DNA of 64,000 nt from Shewanella putrefaciens (GCF_016406305.1 NZ_CP066369.1:2994501-3058500), one strand, 5' to 3'. Numbered from the stretch's first letter, positions 37,598-46,745 are shown. The notes: generated from the letters alone by a model not told the origin. Numbers and translations: made by a program.

Positions 37598-39293
37598 TGT
37601 CTTGTAACCAGTTTTTCACGACTTGAGTGGAAAGCTCGGGCTCATTCGCCACAAGCGCGCGGATAGCTTTAATCATATCATCATCTTTATGAAGATTAGG
37701 GATAAGAATTGAGCCATCATCGGCATAACTGTATTCAGCATCTTTGGTATTGAGCATACCTAAGGTATCGGCGGCGTATTGATCTTCAATCTCCGCCAGT
37801 TCGTTACCTAATCTTGAGTCCTCTGGCATGTTCACGCTATCGGGGTAGATTAAGCGTTTTAACATTGGACGAACCACGGCCAAAATCAACACTAGGATAA
37901 CCAGAGCACCCACACCCAATTTAACCGCGCGCCAGAACCAAGGTTGCTCCCATAATTCTGGAGCGGGTACATCCTCGACCAGTTGGTCCATAAAGGGCAC
38001 AGTCACAACCTCTAACACATCGCCACGCTGGGTACTGAAACCAACAGCACCTTCTAATAAACGGCGGATATTTGTCAGTTCTTGTTCGGTACGAGCTACC
38101 CGCGCCACTTGGCCATTCTCACCGGCGGCGCCGGGTTTAAAATCGACCGCAACCGACACACTGATGCGACGCACGACACCAATTTGCTGACGGGTGTGGC
38201 TGATCGTGGTGTCGAGTTCAAAGTTTCGAGTCGCTTCACGGTGGGAATTGCCCGCGGTGACACTTTCTGTCGTCCCTGCGTCTGCGGTTGCATCCTGAGG
38301 AATATTTGACTCCATAGGCGGCTGATTCGATAAGGCGCCAGGAATGCCACCACTTGACCCGCCAGTGGTATTATTTTCAACTGTCATTTCGCTGCGAAGT
38401 GAGGGCAAGTCTGGGTTAAAGCGTTTTGCCGTTTGCTCTACCGCAGTAAAATCCATGCTGACATCGACCTGGGAGGTAAAATTCTCAGGGCCTAGGATCG
38501 GCACCAGAATCGATTCAATCTTAGTACGGTACTCGGCTTCTTTTTGTTGAACTAATTCGAGTTCACGGCGAGCCCTCGCTGAGACACCATCTTGACTACC
38601 AGAATTAAGTAAGCGGCCATTTGAATCGGTCACAGTCACGCGGGAGGGTTCTAAGCCTTGTACGGCAGAGGCAACGATATCGACAATCGCATCGACTTCA
38701 CCTTGGCCTAAACCACCACGGCGCGTATTGATAACAACGGTTGCGCTCGGTTGAGAGGTATTACGGGCAAAGACGTTTTCCTTAGGCAAGGCGAGGATCA
38801 CCTTAGCACGGCTGACACTCTGTAACTGTTCAATTGCGCGGGCTAAATTTTCTTCTTGGCTGTGTTTAAGACGCGCCTGCTCCATTCTTTGACTGACGCC
38901 AAAACCACTGTCTTGGGTTAAAAAATCTTTGCTTGAGGCGGCGCCATCGATACCCGCGCGACTTAGCATCATTTTGACTTCTTGATATTTGTCTTCGGGT
39001 ACCTTGATCACATCGACTTCGATCTGATACTTAACCTTATTTTTATCAAGCACATCGAGTACTTGCACCATTTCCTGGGTTTCCATTTTACCCAAAGGAC
39101 GATACTCAGGTTCTTGGGCCCATATCATGACAAACACGGCTAATGCTAAACAAATGGCCAAGGCTAGGATCATAGTGATCTGGCGCATCATGTCGACACC
39201 GCCAAGGCTCCCCATCACGCCTGATTTATGTTCTTGCTGGACACCTTGGTCCGCTAAGCCGGAATTCGACCCGACAATCATTTCTGTGCTCAC
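37590..39293 (-). CDS. fliF: flagellar MS-ring protein FliF
   Basis: A 567-residue MS-ring subunit: two membrane helices (about 40-60 and 450-472), ring-building motifs between them (LDKNKVKYQIE, ARAIEQLQSVSRAKVILALPKE) and a C-terminal FliG-binding tail (VANEPELSTQVVKNWLQD). GTG start with AGG upstream. A Gly/Ser/Asn-rich loop at about 305-345 is the usual variable region. Confidence 0.97.
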   Translation of the reverse strand: MSTEMIVGSNSGLADQGVQQEHKSGVMGSLGGVDMMRQITMILALAICLALAVFVMIWAQEPEYRPLGKMETQEMVQVLDVLDKNKVKYQIEVDVIKVPEDKYQEVKMMLSRAGIDGAASSKDFLTQDSGFGVSQRMEQARLKHSQEENLARAIEQLQSVSRAKVILALPKENVFARNTSQPSATVVINTRRGGLGQGEVDAIVDIVASAVQGLEPSRVTVTDSNGRLLNSGSQDGVSARARRELELVQQKEAEYRTKIESILVPILGPENFTSQVDVSMDFTAVEQTAKRFNPDLPSLRSEMTVENNTTGGSSGGIPGALSNQPPMESNIPQDATADAGTTESVTAGNSHREATRNFELDTTISHTRQQIGVVRRISVSVAVDFKPGAAGENGQVARVARTEQELTNIRRLLEGAVGFSTQRGDVLEVVTVPFMDQLVEDVPAPELWEQPWFWRAVKLGVGALVILVLILAVVRPMLKRLIYPDSVNMPEDSRLGNELAEIEDQYAADTLGMLNTKDAEYSYADDGSILIPNLHKDDDMIKAIRALVANEPELSTQVVKNWLQDNG

Positions 39294-39326
39294 GATTCGT
39301 ACCTGCTGATTGGGTTATTCACTGGC

Positions 39327-39662
39327 CTAAACAGGCATACTCATTATTTCTTTATAAGCTTCAACAAGTTTATTACGCACTTGCACCGTAGCTTCAAAGG
39401 CAACGCTGGCTTTTTCACGGGCAATAACAGTATCGGATAGACTAACCGTTGTGTCCCCCATCTCCAAGCGTGTGGCTAGGTTTGACGACGTCGACTGCAA
39501 ACCACTGACATTACCAACCGCTTGGGAGAGCAGCTGCCCAAAATCGGCACCACTGGTATTATTCACTTGCTGCATGATATTGGGGGAAATACCAAAAGAC
39601 GGGGTAATTTCACCTTTAAGTGACTGCATTTCCTGCAGTAATGAATTGGCGCCTATTTGCAT
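39327..39662 (-). CDS. fliE: flagellar hook-basal body protein FliE
   Basis: A 111-residue proximal-rod/MS-ring adapter. C-terminal family motif EKASVAFEATVQVRNKLVEA. The true start is the ATG at 39662 (MQIGANSLL) with GGGAG upstream; the open frame extends 24 codons further upstream but that part overlaps the sigma-54 promoter and lacks family similarity. First gene of the fliEFGHIJ unit. Confidence 0.95.
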   Translation of the reverse strand: MQIGANSLLQEMQSLKGEITPSFGISPNIMQQVNNTSGADFGQLLSQAVGNVSGLQSTSSNLATRLEMGDTTVSLSDTVIAREKASVAFEATVQVRNKLVEAYKEIMSMPV

Positions 39663-39718
39663 GCTGAGCTCCCAGTCGTCGAGTTCTTGACGATCAAAAT
39701 ATCTATAACAGGGATAAT

Positions 39719-39733
39719 GCAAAATAGCGGCCA
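39719..39733 (-). promoter_or_regulatory. sigma-54 promoter for fliE operon
   Basis: Minus strand TTGGCCGCTATTTTGCATT: GG and GC 10 bases apart, -12 box perfect, -24 box with one change. Predicted start about 39707, leader about 45 nt. Confidence 0.8.
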
Positions 39734-39803
39734 AGTTTAAATGAGGTCCGCTGCCGAGGGGAAATCCATTGAAAGGAATGACTATCTAGCCAAAAACTGA
39801 CGC

Positions 39804-39836
39804 ATAAAATAGGCCTTAACTGCGGCTAAGGCCTAT
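39804..39836 (-). terminator. terminator of flrC
   Basis: Stem ATAGGCCTTA / TAAGGCCTAT, 10 bp, 8-nt loop, followed on the minus strand by TTTTATG. It lies about 90 nt beyond the flrC stop and before the fliE promoter. Confidence 0.75.
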
Positions 39837-39926
39837 ATATCGCGGAAATTACTCACCGAGGTGCTTTTTAATCATAAGCTTATCTGGGCAATTGTTAACT
39901 GTGGCTAATAGTTAACTGAGCAATAG

Positions 39927-41267
39927 CTAACTGGGTAATTGAATACCCATATCGCGCATTCGAGCCATTTTATACCTTAGGGTTCTTGCACTGATCCCCA
40001 GCTTTTCAGCAACCAACTTACGACTGCCTTGGCATTGGGCTAAGGTTTCTAAAATGATCACATGTTCCTGCGCTTTTAGCTCTTCACCCAACCCATCCGG
40101 TTCTGCGGCAAACTCCATGTCATCCGCGCTTAACGGTACATCTTGAGCATCGATAATAATGTCATTGGCTGTAATCACGGTGCCAGAGCGCAGGATCAAA
40201 GCTCTTTGGATCACATTATCTAACTCACGCACATTGCCTGGCCAGCGGTGACTTAACAGACGACGACGGGCATGCTCATCCAATTCTGGTACTTCAGCAA
40301 CATTGAGCACTTTGGCATGCTTAGCAAGTAAATGGCAAGCAAGCGGAAGAATATCCGCGGGCCTTTGATTCAGTGCAGGCCATGTTAGCGGAAAAACGTT
40401 AATACGATAGTAGAGATCTTCCCTAAATCCCCCAGCCGCAACGACCGCTTTTAAGTCGCGGTTAGACGTTGCTAATACCCGCACATCAAGCTTAATCGTT
40501 TTACGACCGCCTAAACGCTCAACTTCACGCTCCTGCAGTACCCTTAGCAATTTCGCCTGTAAACCTAAGTCCATTTCGGATATTTCGTCTAGCAATAAGG
40601 TACCGCCCTGGGCCTGCTCAAACTTCCCAGGACATGCCTGATAAGCACCGGTGAAGGCGCCCTTTTCATAACCAAAGAGCGTGGCTTCGAGCATATTTTC
40701 AGGAATGGCGGCACAGTTAATGGCAACAAAAGCTTGTGCTGCACGGCTACTGTGTTGATGTATATAGCGTGCTAACACTTCTTTACCCGAACCACTTGGC
40801 CCCATGATCATCACGGATGCATCGGATACGGCAACGCGCTCTGCGAGTGCAAGTAACGCCAGACTCTTATCATCGGCAACGACGGGTTGATCGCTGTTTT
40901 GCTTCAAGGGCAAATAACGGGACACTTGATTTAACAGTACTTCAGGAGCAAAGGGTTTTGCCAAATAATCAACGGCGCCTAATTTAATCGCGCTAACCGC
41001 ACTGCCAATAGTGGCATAGGCTGTCATTAATAATACTGGCAGTTTAGGGTGATGTTGCTGGAGATAATGCAGTAAACCTAACCCGCCAATACCTTGCATC
41101 TGCACATCGCTTATCACTAAGTCGAATGAGTGTTGTTTTAAAGCGAGTATGGCTTCTTCACCCGATGCGACATCGATACAGTCGTATTGCGCTAACATTA
41201 ATGTATCGAGTAGCGCCTCACGCAGTGAGGCATCATCTTCAACTAACAGCAATTTAGCTTCAGACAT
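39927..41267 (-). CDS. flrC: sigma-54-dependent flagellar response regulator FlrC
   Basis: A 446-residue NtrC-type activator of middle flagellar genes. Receiver domain with D11/D12 and acceptor D54 (VISDVQMQG). AAA+ domain about 135-365: Walker A GPSGSGKEVLARYI, sigma-54 loop GAFTGA, and GGTLLLDEISEMD. C-terminal Fis-type helix-turn-helix (SRKLVAEKLGISARTLRYKM). Phosphorylated by FlrB. Overlaps flrB by 8 bp. Imperfect TAACTG repeats begin at its stop codon. Confidence 0.95.
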   Translation of the reverse strand: MSEAKLLLVEDDASLREALLDTLMLAQYDCIDVASGEEAILALKQHSFDLVISDVQMQGIGGLGLLHYLQQHHPKLPVLLMTAYATIGSAVSAIKLGAVDYLAKPFAPEVLLNQVSRYLPLKQNSDQPVVADDKSLALLALAERVAVSDASVMIMGPSGSGKEVLARYIHQHSSRAAQAFVAINCAAIPENMLEATLFGYEKGAFTGAYQACPGKFEQAQGGTLLLDEISEMDLGLQAKLLRVLQEREVERLGGRKTIKLDVRVLATSNRDLKAVVAAGGFREDLYYRINVFPLTWPALNQRPADILPLACHLLAKHAKVLNVAEVPELDEHARRRLLSHRWPGNVRELDNVIQRALILRSGTVITANDIIIDAQDVPLSADDMEFAAEPDGLGEELKAQEHVIILETLAQCQGSRKLVAEKLGISARTLRYKMARMRDMGIQLPS

Positions 41268-42342
41268 GGGGCTTCTCCAAAGGCAATACGGTCGCCGATT
41301 TAGCCCTAGGGAAAGCTAATGAAACAGTGCAACCTCGGTTAGGCAAACAACTTAAGTGTATTTGACCACCGTGATTACGCACAACCGATTGCACCACGGC
41401 TAACCCCAGACCCGTTCCCTGCGCTTTGGTCGTGAAAAATGGCTCCAATACTTTTTGCTGCATATTCGCATCTAAGCCTTTGCCATTATCAATCACCTCA
41501 AGTAATAACTGCTCGGCAGACTCAGTCGCGACGATACGAATTTCGCTTGCCCCCGCTTCTAAGCTATTCATCACGAGATTATTAATCGCGGAGCTAAGCG
41601 CATTGGCATTAGCCAGCATTAAGCTGCATGAGGTATCGGTAAAGGACAGTGTGCAATTCTGCTTCGCCACTATGGGCTCGCAATTGGCCATGACATTGGC
41701 TATCACATTCTCAAGGGCAATCAATTCACCTAATTCATCTTGACGCCCTTTTGCCATTAACAACATATCATTGACTTGTCGTTCAAGCTCATTAAGCCTA
41801 TCGACCAATTTCTGTTGAAATTTGATTTTCGCCGCTTCGGATAACTTGGGGCTGGCGAGATTAGAGGCGTACAGCAAGGCGGCAGAAAGCGGTGTACGTA
41901 CTTGATGCGCTAAAGTCGCGACCATTTTCCCGAGGGCGGATAAACGTTGGAGGTGTGACAGATTTTTCTGTAACAGGCGCGTTTCAGTGAGATCGGTCAA
42001 GACAATTAATTGCCCCGGCTCGGGGGTGAGTGGTGTAATAGCCAACTTAACGCGGCGACCATTACGCAAAGAAACTTCATGCCCATCATCCTCTTGGGGG
42101 GCAAATGCCGAGTGGATAACATCGATCCAACGAGCACCACGTAGCGAGTGTTCGAGCAATTCCACTGCAACAGGATTCGCGTCGATGACCATACCATCAC
42201 CATTTAAAATCACCACGCCAGAAGGCATAGCCTGTAAAATATGTTCCATTCTATTGGACATATTTGCGGCCTCACGCAGTTGGTTCCATTGCTTGCTAGT
42301 GTGCTTGAATGTCTCAATTTGCGCTAGTGGGTGGGCTGACAT
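41260..42342 (-). CDS. flrB: flagellar sensor histidine kinase FlrB
   Basis: A 360-residue soluble kinase: a PAS domain (about 30-120, MPSGVVILNGDGMVIDANPV), a HisKA domain with the phospho-histidine in LAHQVRTPL, and a HATPase domain (NNLVMNSLEA, DNGKGLD, GTGLGLAVV). No membrane helix, so it senses something internal. Phosphorylates FlrC. ATG with GGAGTGA as ribosome site; that site lies in one arm of an 11-bp inverted repeat (42347-42380). Confidence 0.94.
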   Translation of the reverse strand: MSAHPLAQIETFKHTSKQWNQLREAANMSNRMEHILQAMPSGVVILNGDGMVIDANPVAVELLEHSLRGARWIDVIHSAFAPQEDDGHEVSLRNGRRVKLAITPLTPEPGQLIVLTDLTETRLLQKNLSHLQRLSALGKMVATLAHQVRTPLSAALLYASNLASPKLSEAAKIKFQQKLVDRLNELERQVNDMLLMAKGRQDELGELIALENVIANVMANCEPIVAKQNCTLSFTDTSCSLMLANANALSSAINNLVMNSLEAGASEIRIVATESAEQLLLEVIDNGKGLDANMQQKVLEPFFTTKAQGTGLGLAVVQSVVRNHGGQIHLSCLPNRGCTVSLAFPRAKSATVLPLEKPHV

Positions 42343-42346
42343 AGTC

Positions 42347-42380
42347 TCACTCCGTCAAAAAATTGCTTATGACGGAGTGA
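42347..42380 (-). promoter_or_regulatory. 11-bp inverted repeat covering the flrB ribosome-binding site
   Basis: Arms TCACTCCGTCA (42370-42380 on the minus strand) and TGACGGAGTGA (42347-42357), 12-nt spacer. The second arm contains the flrB Shine-Dalgarno GGAGTGA. The predicted sigma-54 start (about 42371) falls at the inner end of the first arm. Only transcripts that start further upstream would therefore carry both arms. Confidence 0.8.
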
Positions 42381-42397
42381 CTGCAGGTTTTATGCCA
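42381..42397 (-). promoter_or_regulatory. sigma-54 promoter for flrBC
   Basis: Minus strand TTTGGCATAAAACCTGCAG: GG and GC 10 bases apart; TGGCAT and CTGCA each differ by one base from consensus. Predicted start about 42371. flrBC is a known FlrA/sigma-54 target in Vibrio cholerae. Confidence 0.8.
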
Positions 42398-42452
42398 AAT
42401 TAAAAGATGAATTTCTGATGTAAAATCAATTGAATAACAAAAAATGATGCGA

Positions 42453-43886
42453 CTAATCTTTTGTCATCCCGTACTTACGCATTTTTTCCACTAAAGTGGT
42501 TCGACGTATACCGAGCATCTCTGCGGCACGGGCAACTATATTATCCTGTTGCTCTAATGCTTGACGGATCATGTCAATTTCGAGTTCTGCCAATAAATCC
42601 TTCAGATTGACTCCCTCCGGCGGCAATTCACTTGGAAAACGAGTTTCAGGAATTTCAACGGGCTCTTCACTAGTGAAGATAGACGCTAAGGCATCACGCT
42701 CCTGTTGTTCTTCGCTCATTTCAACACAGTATTCAGGGACATCTATATGGCGATATTTAATAGGCAGATCATTCACATCAACCAAACCGCCAGGATATAA
42801 AATGGTTAAGCGTTCAACGAGATTTGATAACTCTCTAACGTTACCCGACCAGGCATGCTCTTTTAAGGACTCGATGGCCCGCTGGGTAAAACGCACTTTA
42901 CCACGGCCTTCGTTGTAGACTCGGCTAACCAACTCCTGCAGCAATAAAGGTACATCGTCCCTACGCTCACTCAGCGCCGGCATTTCAATGGGAAAAACAT
43001 TGAGTCGATAGTAAAGATCCTCCCGGAACTCATTACCCGAGATCATGCTTTCTAAATCCCTATGGGTTGCCGCGACCACTCGCACATCGGCATTAATCGT
43101 TTTAGTGCCGCCCACTCGCTCAAAAACCCGCTCCTGCAATACGCGAAGTAATTTCACTTGCATTTGCAACGGCATATCACCGATTTCATCGAGGAATAAG
43201 GTGCCACCTTCAGCAAGCTCAAAACGTCCCTTGCGGGAGCTTATCGCACCAGTAAAGGATCCCTTTTCGTGCCCAAAAAGCTCACTCTCGAGCAATTCCG
43301 GAGGAATAGCACCACAGTTCACGGGAATAAAAGGACCATCACGGCGCTCAGAAAGATAGTGGATATTACGGGCCACCACCTCTTTACCCGTACCAGATTG
43401 TCCTAGGACTAAAACTGTTGCATCTGAGGTTGCCACTTGATTAATCAAGTGTCTCACATTGGCAATACCTTCACTGCGCCCGACTAAGCTCCTAAATAGC
43501 TTAGTTTGATTGGCACTTGTGGGTACTTGAGGGCGCTTTACTTGGCCGTAAACTTGGCAAAAATGCAGCAATTCGGTTAACTGAGGGTAACTAAGCGGCT
43601 CTTCAATTTGCCCAAGTACATTCGATACTTGAAGATCACCAATATCACCGAGTAGCAATATAGGTTGCCACTGGTACTGACCAGCGAGCGCTTTTATTGC
43701 ATCAATGGTTGTATTCTCGGTACAAATAACCAAAGCACGATAACGGGTCTCTTGGAGGCAAGTGCTTAGTTTTTCGATGGCAATTGTTTCAATTTGCTCA
43801 CCCAAAAATTCAAAAATGCAACACAGGCGACTTAAGCGCTCTGATGGGGTTCCGACAAGTAAAATTCGTTGATCTGTTTGCATCAT
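42453..43886 (-). CDS. flrA: master flagellar regulator FlrA (FleQ family)
   Basis: A 477-residue sigma-54 activator at the top of the flagellar cascade. N-terminal FleQ-type domain (about 1-120) lacks a receiver acceptor Asp. The LFRSLVGRSEG segment at about 130-140 carries the Arg of the c-di-GMP switch known from FleQ/FlrA. AAA+ domain: GQSGTGKEVVARN, the sigma-54 loop reads GSFTGA instead of GAFTGA, and GGTLFLDEIGDMP. Fis-type HTH at the C-terminus (ARAAEMLGIRRTTLVEKM). ATG at 43886 (second ATG follows at once). It lies alone between a terminator and the flrBC promoter. Confidence 0.95.
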   Translation of the reverse strand: MMQTDQRILLVGTPSERLSRLCCIFEFLGEQIETIAIEKLSTCLQETRYRALVICTENTTIDAIKALAGQYQWQPILLLGDIGDLQVSNVLGQIEEPLSYPQLTELLHFCQVYGQVKRPQVPTSANQTKLFRSLVGRSEGIANVRHLINQVATSDATVLVLGQSGTGKEVVARNIHYLSERRDGPFIPVNCGAIPPELLESELFGHEKGSFTGAISSRKGRFELAEGGTLFLDEIGDMPLQMQVKLLRVLQERVFERVGGTKTINADVRVVAATHRDLESMISGNEFREDLYYRLNVFPIEMPALSERRDDVPLLLQELVSRVYNEGRGKVRFTQRAIESLKEHAWSGNVRELSNLVERLTILYPGGLVDVNDLPIKYRHIDVPEYCVEMSEEQQERDALASIFTSEEPVEIPETRFPSELPPEGVNLKDLLAELEIDMIRQALEQQDNIVARAAEMLGIRRTTLVEKMRKYGMTKD

Positions 43887-43986
43887 TCAGTAGGCCGTAA
43901 AGCGCTAATAGGTATTAATTCGCATTAATTATTTATGATTAGTTGCTGTAAAAGCTTAACAAATTCAATGTAACAATCTGTGCCAC

Positions 43987-44002
43987 CATCACTACTGTGA
44001 TG
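43987..44002. promoter_or_regulatory. small palindrome upstream of flrA
   Basis: CATCAC - TACT - GTGATG, about 100 bp before the flrA start, in a 286-bp gap without genes. A second stem GAAGC/GCTTC lies at about 44025-44036. Either could be an operator of the master regulator. No recognised protein-site match. Confidence 0.4.
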
Positions 44003-44123
44003 AATATTGTATTATCAGCAGTCGAGAAGCAAGCTTCGGATGCGGATTATGCCAAACTGAATTCATTTTAGTTCATTTATGCCATGATTCTAGTTAAAAC
44101 AGTCAATAAATTGACATCAGCCA

Positions 44124-44152
44124 AAAAAAAGACGCACTCAGTGCGCCTTCTT
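44124..44152 (-). terminator. terminator of the flaG-fliD-fliT-fliS unit
   Basis: Minus-strand stem AAGGCGCAC / GTGCGTCTT (one G-T pair), loop TGA, followed by an eight-T run. Located about 20 nt after the fliS stop codon. Confidence 0.9.
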
Positions 44153-44172
44153 CCTGTTGATCTATAACCCAA

Positions 44173-44583
44173 TTAACTCGCTTCAGTATGGGAGGACACA
44201 TTATGCTTATCCGCTGGGATAGCATCCCAACCTTCTTTGATCGTGCGTAAAATATCGCATACATCATCAATGGCTTTTACATCATTATTTAGATTGGCTT
44301 CGGATATTTTTCGTAGCATAAAGTCATAAAGGTCGCTTAAATTTCTCGCAATCTGCCCACCGGCATCCATATTCAAACTATTACTTAATCCAGTAATAAT
44401 GCCGATAGCTTTATTGATATATATACCTTTATTGACTAGATCATTTTGCTCAATCGCATAACGACTCTGTGCCAAACGTTGAAGCGCACCAGCAAACATA
44501 AGCTGGATGATTCGATGCGGTGAAGCCACGGTAATTTCACTTTCTAATGAAACCTTACGATATGATTGCAGTGAACCTCTCAT
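44173..44583 (-). CDS. fliS: flagellin export chaperone FliS
   Basis: A 136-residue helical chaperone that keeps flagellin unfolded for export. Typical MRGSLQSYRKVSLESEIT-type N-terminus, SPHRIIQLMFAGALQRLAQ, and the C-terminal WDAI. Start is the ATG at 44583; an upstream GTG at 44589 is less likely. 6 bp after the FliT-like gene. Confidence 0.95.
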   Translation of the reverse strand: MRGSLQSYRKVSLESEITVASPHRIIQLMFAGALQRLAQSRYAIEQNDLVNKGIYINKAIGIITGLSNSLNMDAGGQIARNLSDLYDFMLRKISEANLNNDVKAIDDVCDILRTIKEGWDAIPADKHNVSSHTEAS

Positions 44584-44589
44584 AAACAC

Positions 44590-44910
44590 CTACCTATTTG
44601 AATCTATAGTCTCGTAAACACTGATCTTGCGCTTATTCTTACTACCTGCATGTAATAAGGCTTGCCTGTCAGCCATGATAATACTTGCCTTACTTGTAAA
44701 GTCTTGAGTAAGCTCAAGCTGACGCTGAAGATAGTTAGCATCCGTCATATCGGCATCAGTGACTAATACATTGAGTAAAAGTTGACGCTCTCCAACCATA
44801 ATATGCAAATTATAGACCAAGTCGTCAGTTTGAAAATCTTCGGCAGGAATTCGTGTCAATTGGCTAAGAAGTTCACTCAATGCAATATTCAGTTCATCAA
44901 GTTGTTTCAC
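44590..44910 (-). CDS. FliT-like small flagellar chaperone (FlaI of Vibrio)
   Basis: A 106-residue helical, charged protein between fliD and fliS, the position of flaI/fliT in Vibrio and enterics. Sequence similarity to enteric FliT is not obvious by eye; identification rests mainly on position and on a two-helix amphipathic pattern (LNIALSELLSQLTRI, ERQLLLNVLVTDAD). FliT would bind FliD and keep it export-ready. GTG start with AAGGGG upstream. Confidence 0.65.
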   Translation of the reverse strand: MKQLDELNIALSELLSQLTRIPAEDFQTDDLVYNLHIMVGERQLLLNVLVTDADMTDANYLQRQLELTQDFTSKASIIMADRQALLHAGSKNKRKISVYETIDSNR

Positions 44911-44939
44911 GAGCTTATCCCCTTACTGTTCCAATAGGA

Positions 44940-46310
44940 CTAACTCTTTTTGACCGCACCAGGAAGCGAATTTAAGCGATCGACTAATCCGCTACTTTGT
45001 TGATTTAATTGTCCAACAACTAAATCCATCGCATTAAATTGTTTAGTTAAACGCGCCGTCAGTTGATCCATTTTAAGGGTAAACGCTTCCCTTTGGTCAG
45101 CAAGGCGGTTCTGTTGGTTGGTATAACTGGTTTCTCGATCGGCAATCAAACCGCGAGATTTAACATAACTATCAGCAAGATCATTAAATCGGTTTGCAAG
45201 CCCTTGATCTGGCTTTGAAAACAATGCTTCTATGTTAGGCATATCTTCAGAAAGCGCTTTAGTCAGCTTAGTGTCATCAATAGACATTTTGCCGTATCGA
45301 TCTGTTTTAATACCTATATCATACAGTGCGATCGAGCCACCATCTTCAGTTGTGACTCGCTCACTTGAAATACTACGTAACTGGGACTCAATAGAGCGGA
45401 TCATAGAATCGCCCTGTAATGCCGCAGCTGTCTTTTTATCTTTATCGTAGGCCGACATCTTATCAACAGCTGTTGCTAGGCTATTATAGGCATCGACAAA
45501 AGCTTGAATATTGGTCTTTACAGCATCGTTATCTTGTTCGATTTTAACCGTTGTCGTTTTAGCAACATCTGCATCGGTTAAATTAAAAGTAACACCATCT
45601 ATGGCATTTTTGATTTCATTTGATTGTGAGGTTACTTTTTGATTATCAATGTAAATAACTGCATTTTTCGCGTCTTGAAGGGTAGAAATATTCCCAGCGC
45701 CAAACATATCATTAATGCCTGTGCCTGAAGTATCATTGGCAGTAATACTGATTTGATTATCTTCGCCCGTTTCATCGGAGCTAAACACTAATTGGCTTCC
45801 CGCATCAGTGGTAATGACAGTAGCTGTAACACCCACATTATCAGAAGCTTCATTCACTTTTTTAGCTATTGCGGCTAAAGAGTCAGTTGCGGCAATATCG
45901 ACTGAGAAACTTTTACCATTGACTCCGAAATCTAAACTTCCTTCACCAACAGGCAAAGTAGCATCGGCCACACTTTGTCCAGCGACCTTATGGCTGACGG
46001 CAAGTTGCTCAACCTTAATGCCATAACTTCCTGCTTGAGCGGTTTTATCTGCAGTCGCCTTCAGGTAAGTTTCATTACTTACAGAAATTTTCCGCTGATT
46101 TAGTGCATCGCCCGTTTGTAATTTTTTGATAGCATCTTGAAAAGTAGACAGCGCACTTTTTAAGCTTCCCATGGCAGAAACTTTGGCTTTAATACTGTCT
46201 TCGGTTTTATTAAACATCGCCTCTTTCGGAGTTTTTTCAGCATCAACTAACACTTTTACAATGTTAGCGATGTCCAAACCTGAACCGATACCTGTCGCTG
46301 TTAATGCCAT
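44940..46310 (-). CDS. fliD: flagellar filament cap protein FliD
   Basis: A 456-residue cap protein that helps flagellin polymerise at the filament tip. N-terminal ATGIGSGLDIANIVKVLVDAE and C-terminal coiled coil with NQQNRLADQREAFTLKMDQL are FliD marks; the variable surface domains lie between about 75 and 330. ATG with AGAGG. Follows flaG by 42 bp. Confidence 0.95.
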   Translation of the reverse strand: MALTATGIGSGLDIANIVKVLVDAEKTPKEAMFNKTEDSIKAKVSAMGSLKSALSTFQDAIKKLQTGDALNQRKISVSNETYLKATADKTAQAGSYGIKVEQLAVSHKVAGQSVADATLPVGEGSLDFGVNGKSFSVDIAATDSLAAIAKKVNEASDNVGVTATVITTDAGSQLVFSSDETGEDNQISITANDTSGTGINDMFGAGNISTLQDAKNAVIYIDNQKVTSQSNEIKNAIDGVTFNLTDADVAKTTTVKIEQDNDAVKTNIQAFVDAYNSLATAVDKMSAYDKDKKTAAALQGDSMIRSIESQLRSISSERVTTEDGGSIALYDIGIKTDRYGKMSIDDTKLTKALSEDMPNIEALFSKPDQGLANRFNDLADSYVKSRGLIADRETSYTNQQNRLADQREAFTLKMDQLTARLTKQFNAMDLVVGQLNQQSSGLVDRLNSLPGAVKKS

Positions 46311-46352
46311 ATCAACCTCTACTCATCAATACTCACTACATTCGAGTGAGTC

Positions 46353-46745
46353 TTATGCCTCTGTTTTCATCAAAAGCCCTGTCACTTCCGACAGTTTTTC
46401 AGCTAATTTCAACGCTTCTTCACTCGGCATTTGTCTTATGACATCACCAGTGTCTCTATCTAAGACAGTTACAACTGCTTGACCTGAGTTTTCATCAACC
46501 TTAAATGCGAGACCTTTACGCATCATAGACATCATATCAGAAAGTTCGGCGGCAACTTGAGTTAACTTACCTGGATCCTGTTCATTATCCGCAGCATCTG
46601 CTTCCATTGGTTGCCCAAGCGCCGATACGTTAGAATCACGTTTCAACTCCGCATCTGCAACCGATGTTTTTGGCGGTAATTGTGCTAACTCAACTCTATT
46701 TTGGACCAGAGCAGATGAATTTGCTATATGGATATCCATAGCCAT
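46353..46745 (-). CDS. flaG: FlaG family flagellar protein
   Basis: A 130-residue protein of the FlaG family, which limits filament length in several polar flagellates. The conserved C-terminal half is visible: GLAFKVDENSGQAVVTVLDR followed by TGDVIRQMPSEEALKLAEKL. The N-terminal ~60 residues are variable. ATG with GAGG upstream. Directly after flaB, before fliD, as in Vibrio and Pseudomonas. No sigma-28 or sigma-54 site seen just upstream; read-through from flaB is possible. Confidence 0.92.
   Translation of the reverse strand: MAMDIHIANSSALVQNRVELAQLPPKTSVADAELKRDSNVSALGQPMEADAADNEQDPGKLTQVAAELSDMMSMMRKGLAFKVDENSGQAVVTVLDRDTGDVIRQMPSEEALKLAEKLSEVTGLLMKTEA

Noticed and set aside
43975..44060. 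Sigma-54 promoter for flrA
   Set aside because: Minus-strand TTTGGCATAATCCGC has only 8 bases between GG and GC, and GTGGCACAGATTGTTAC has TA instead of GC at -12. A master regulator is expected to use another sigma factor.
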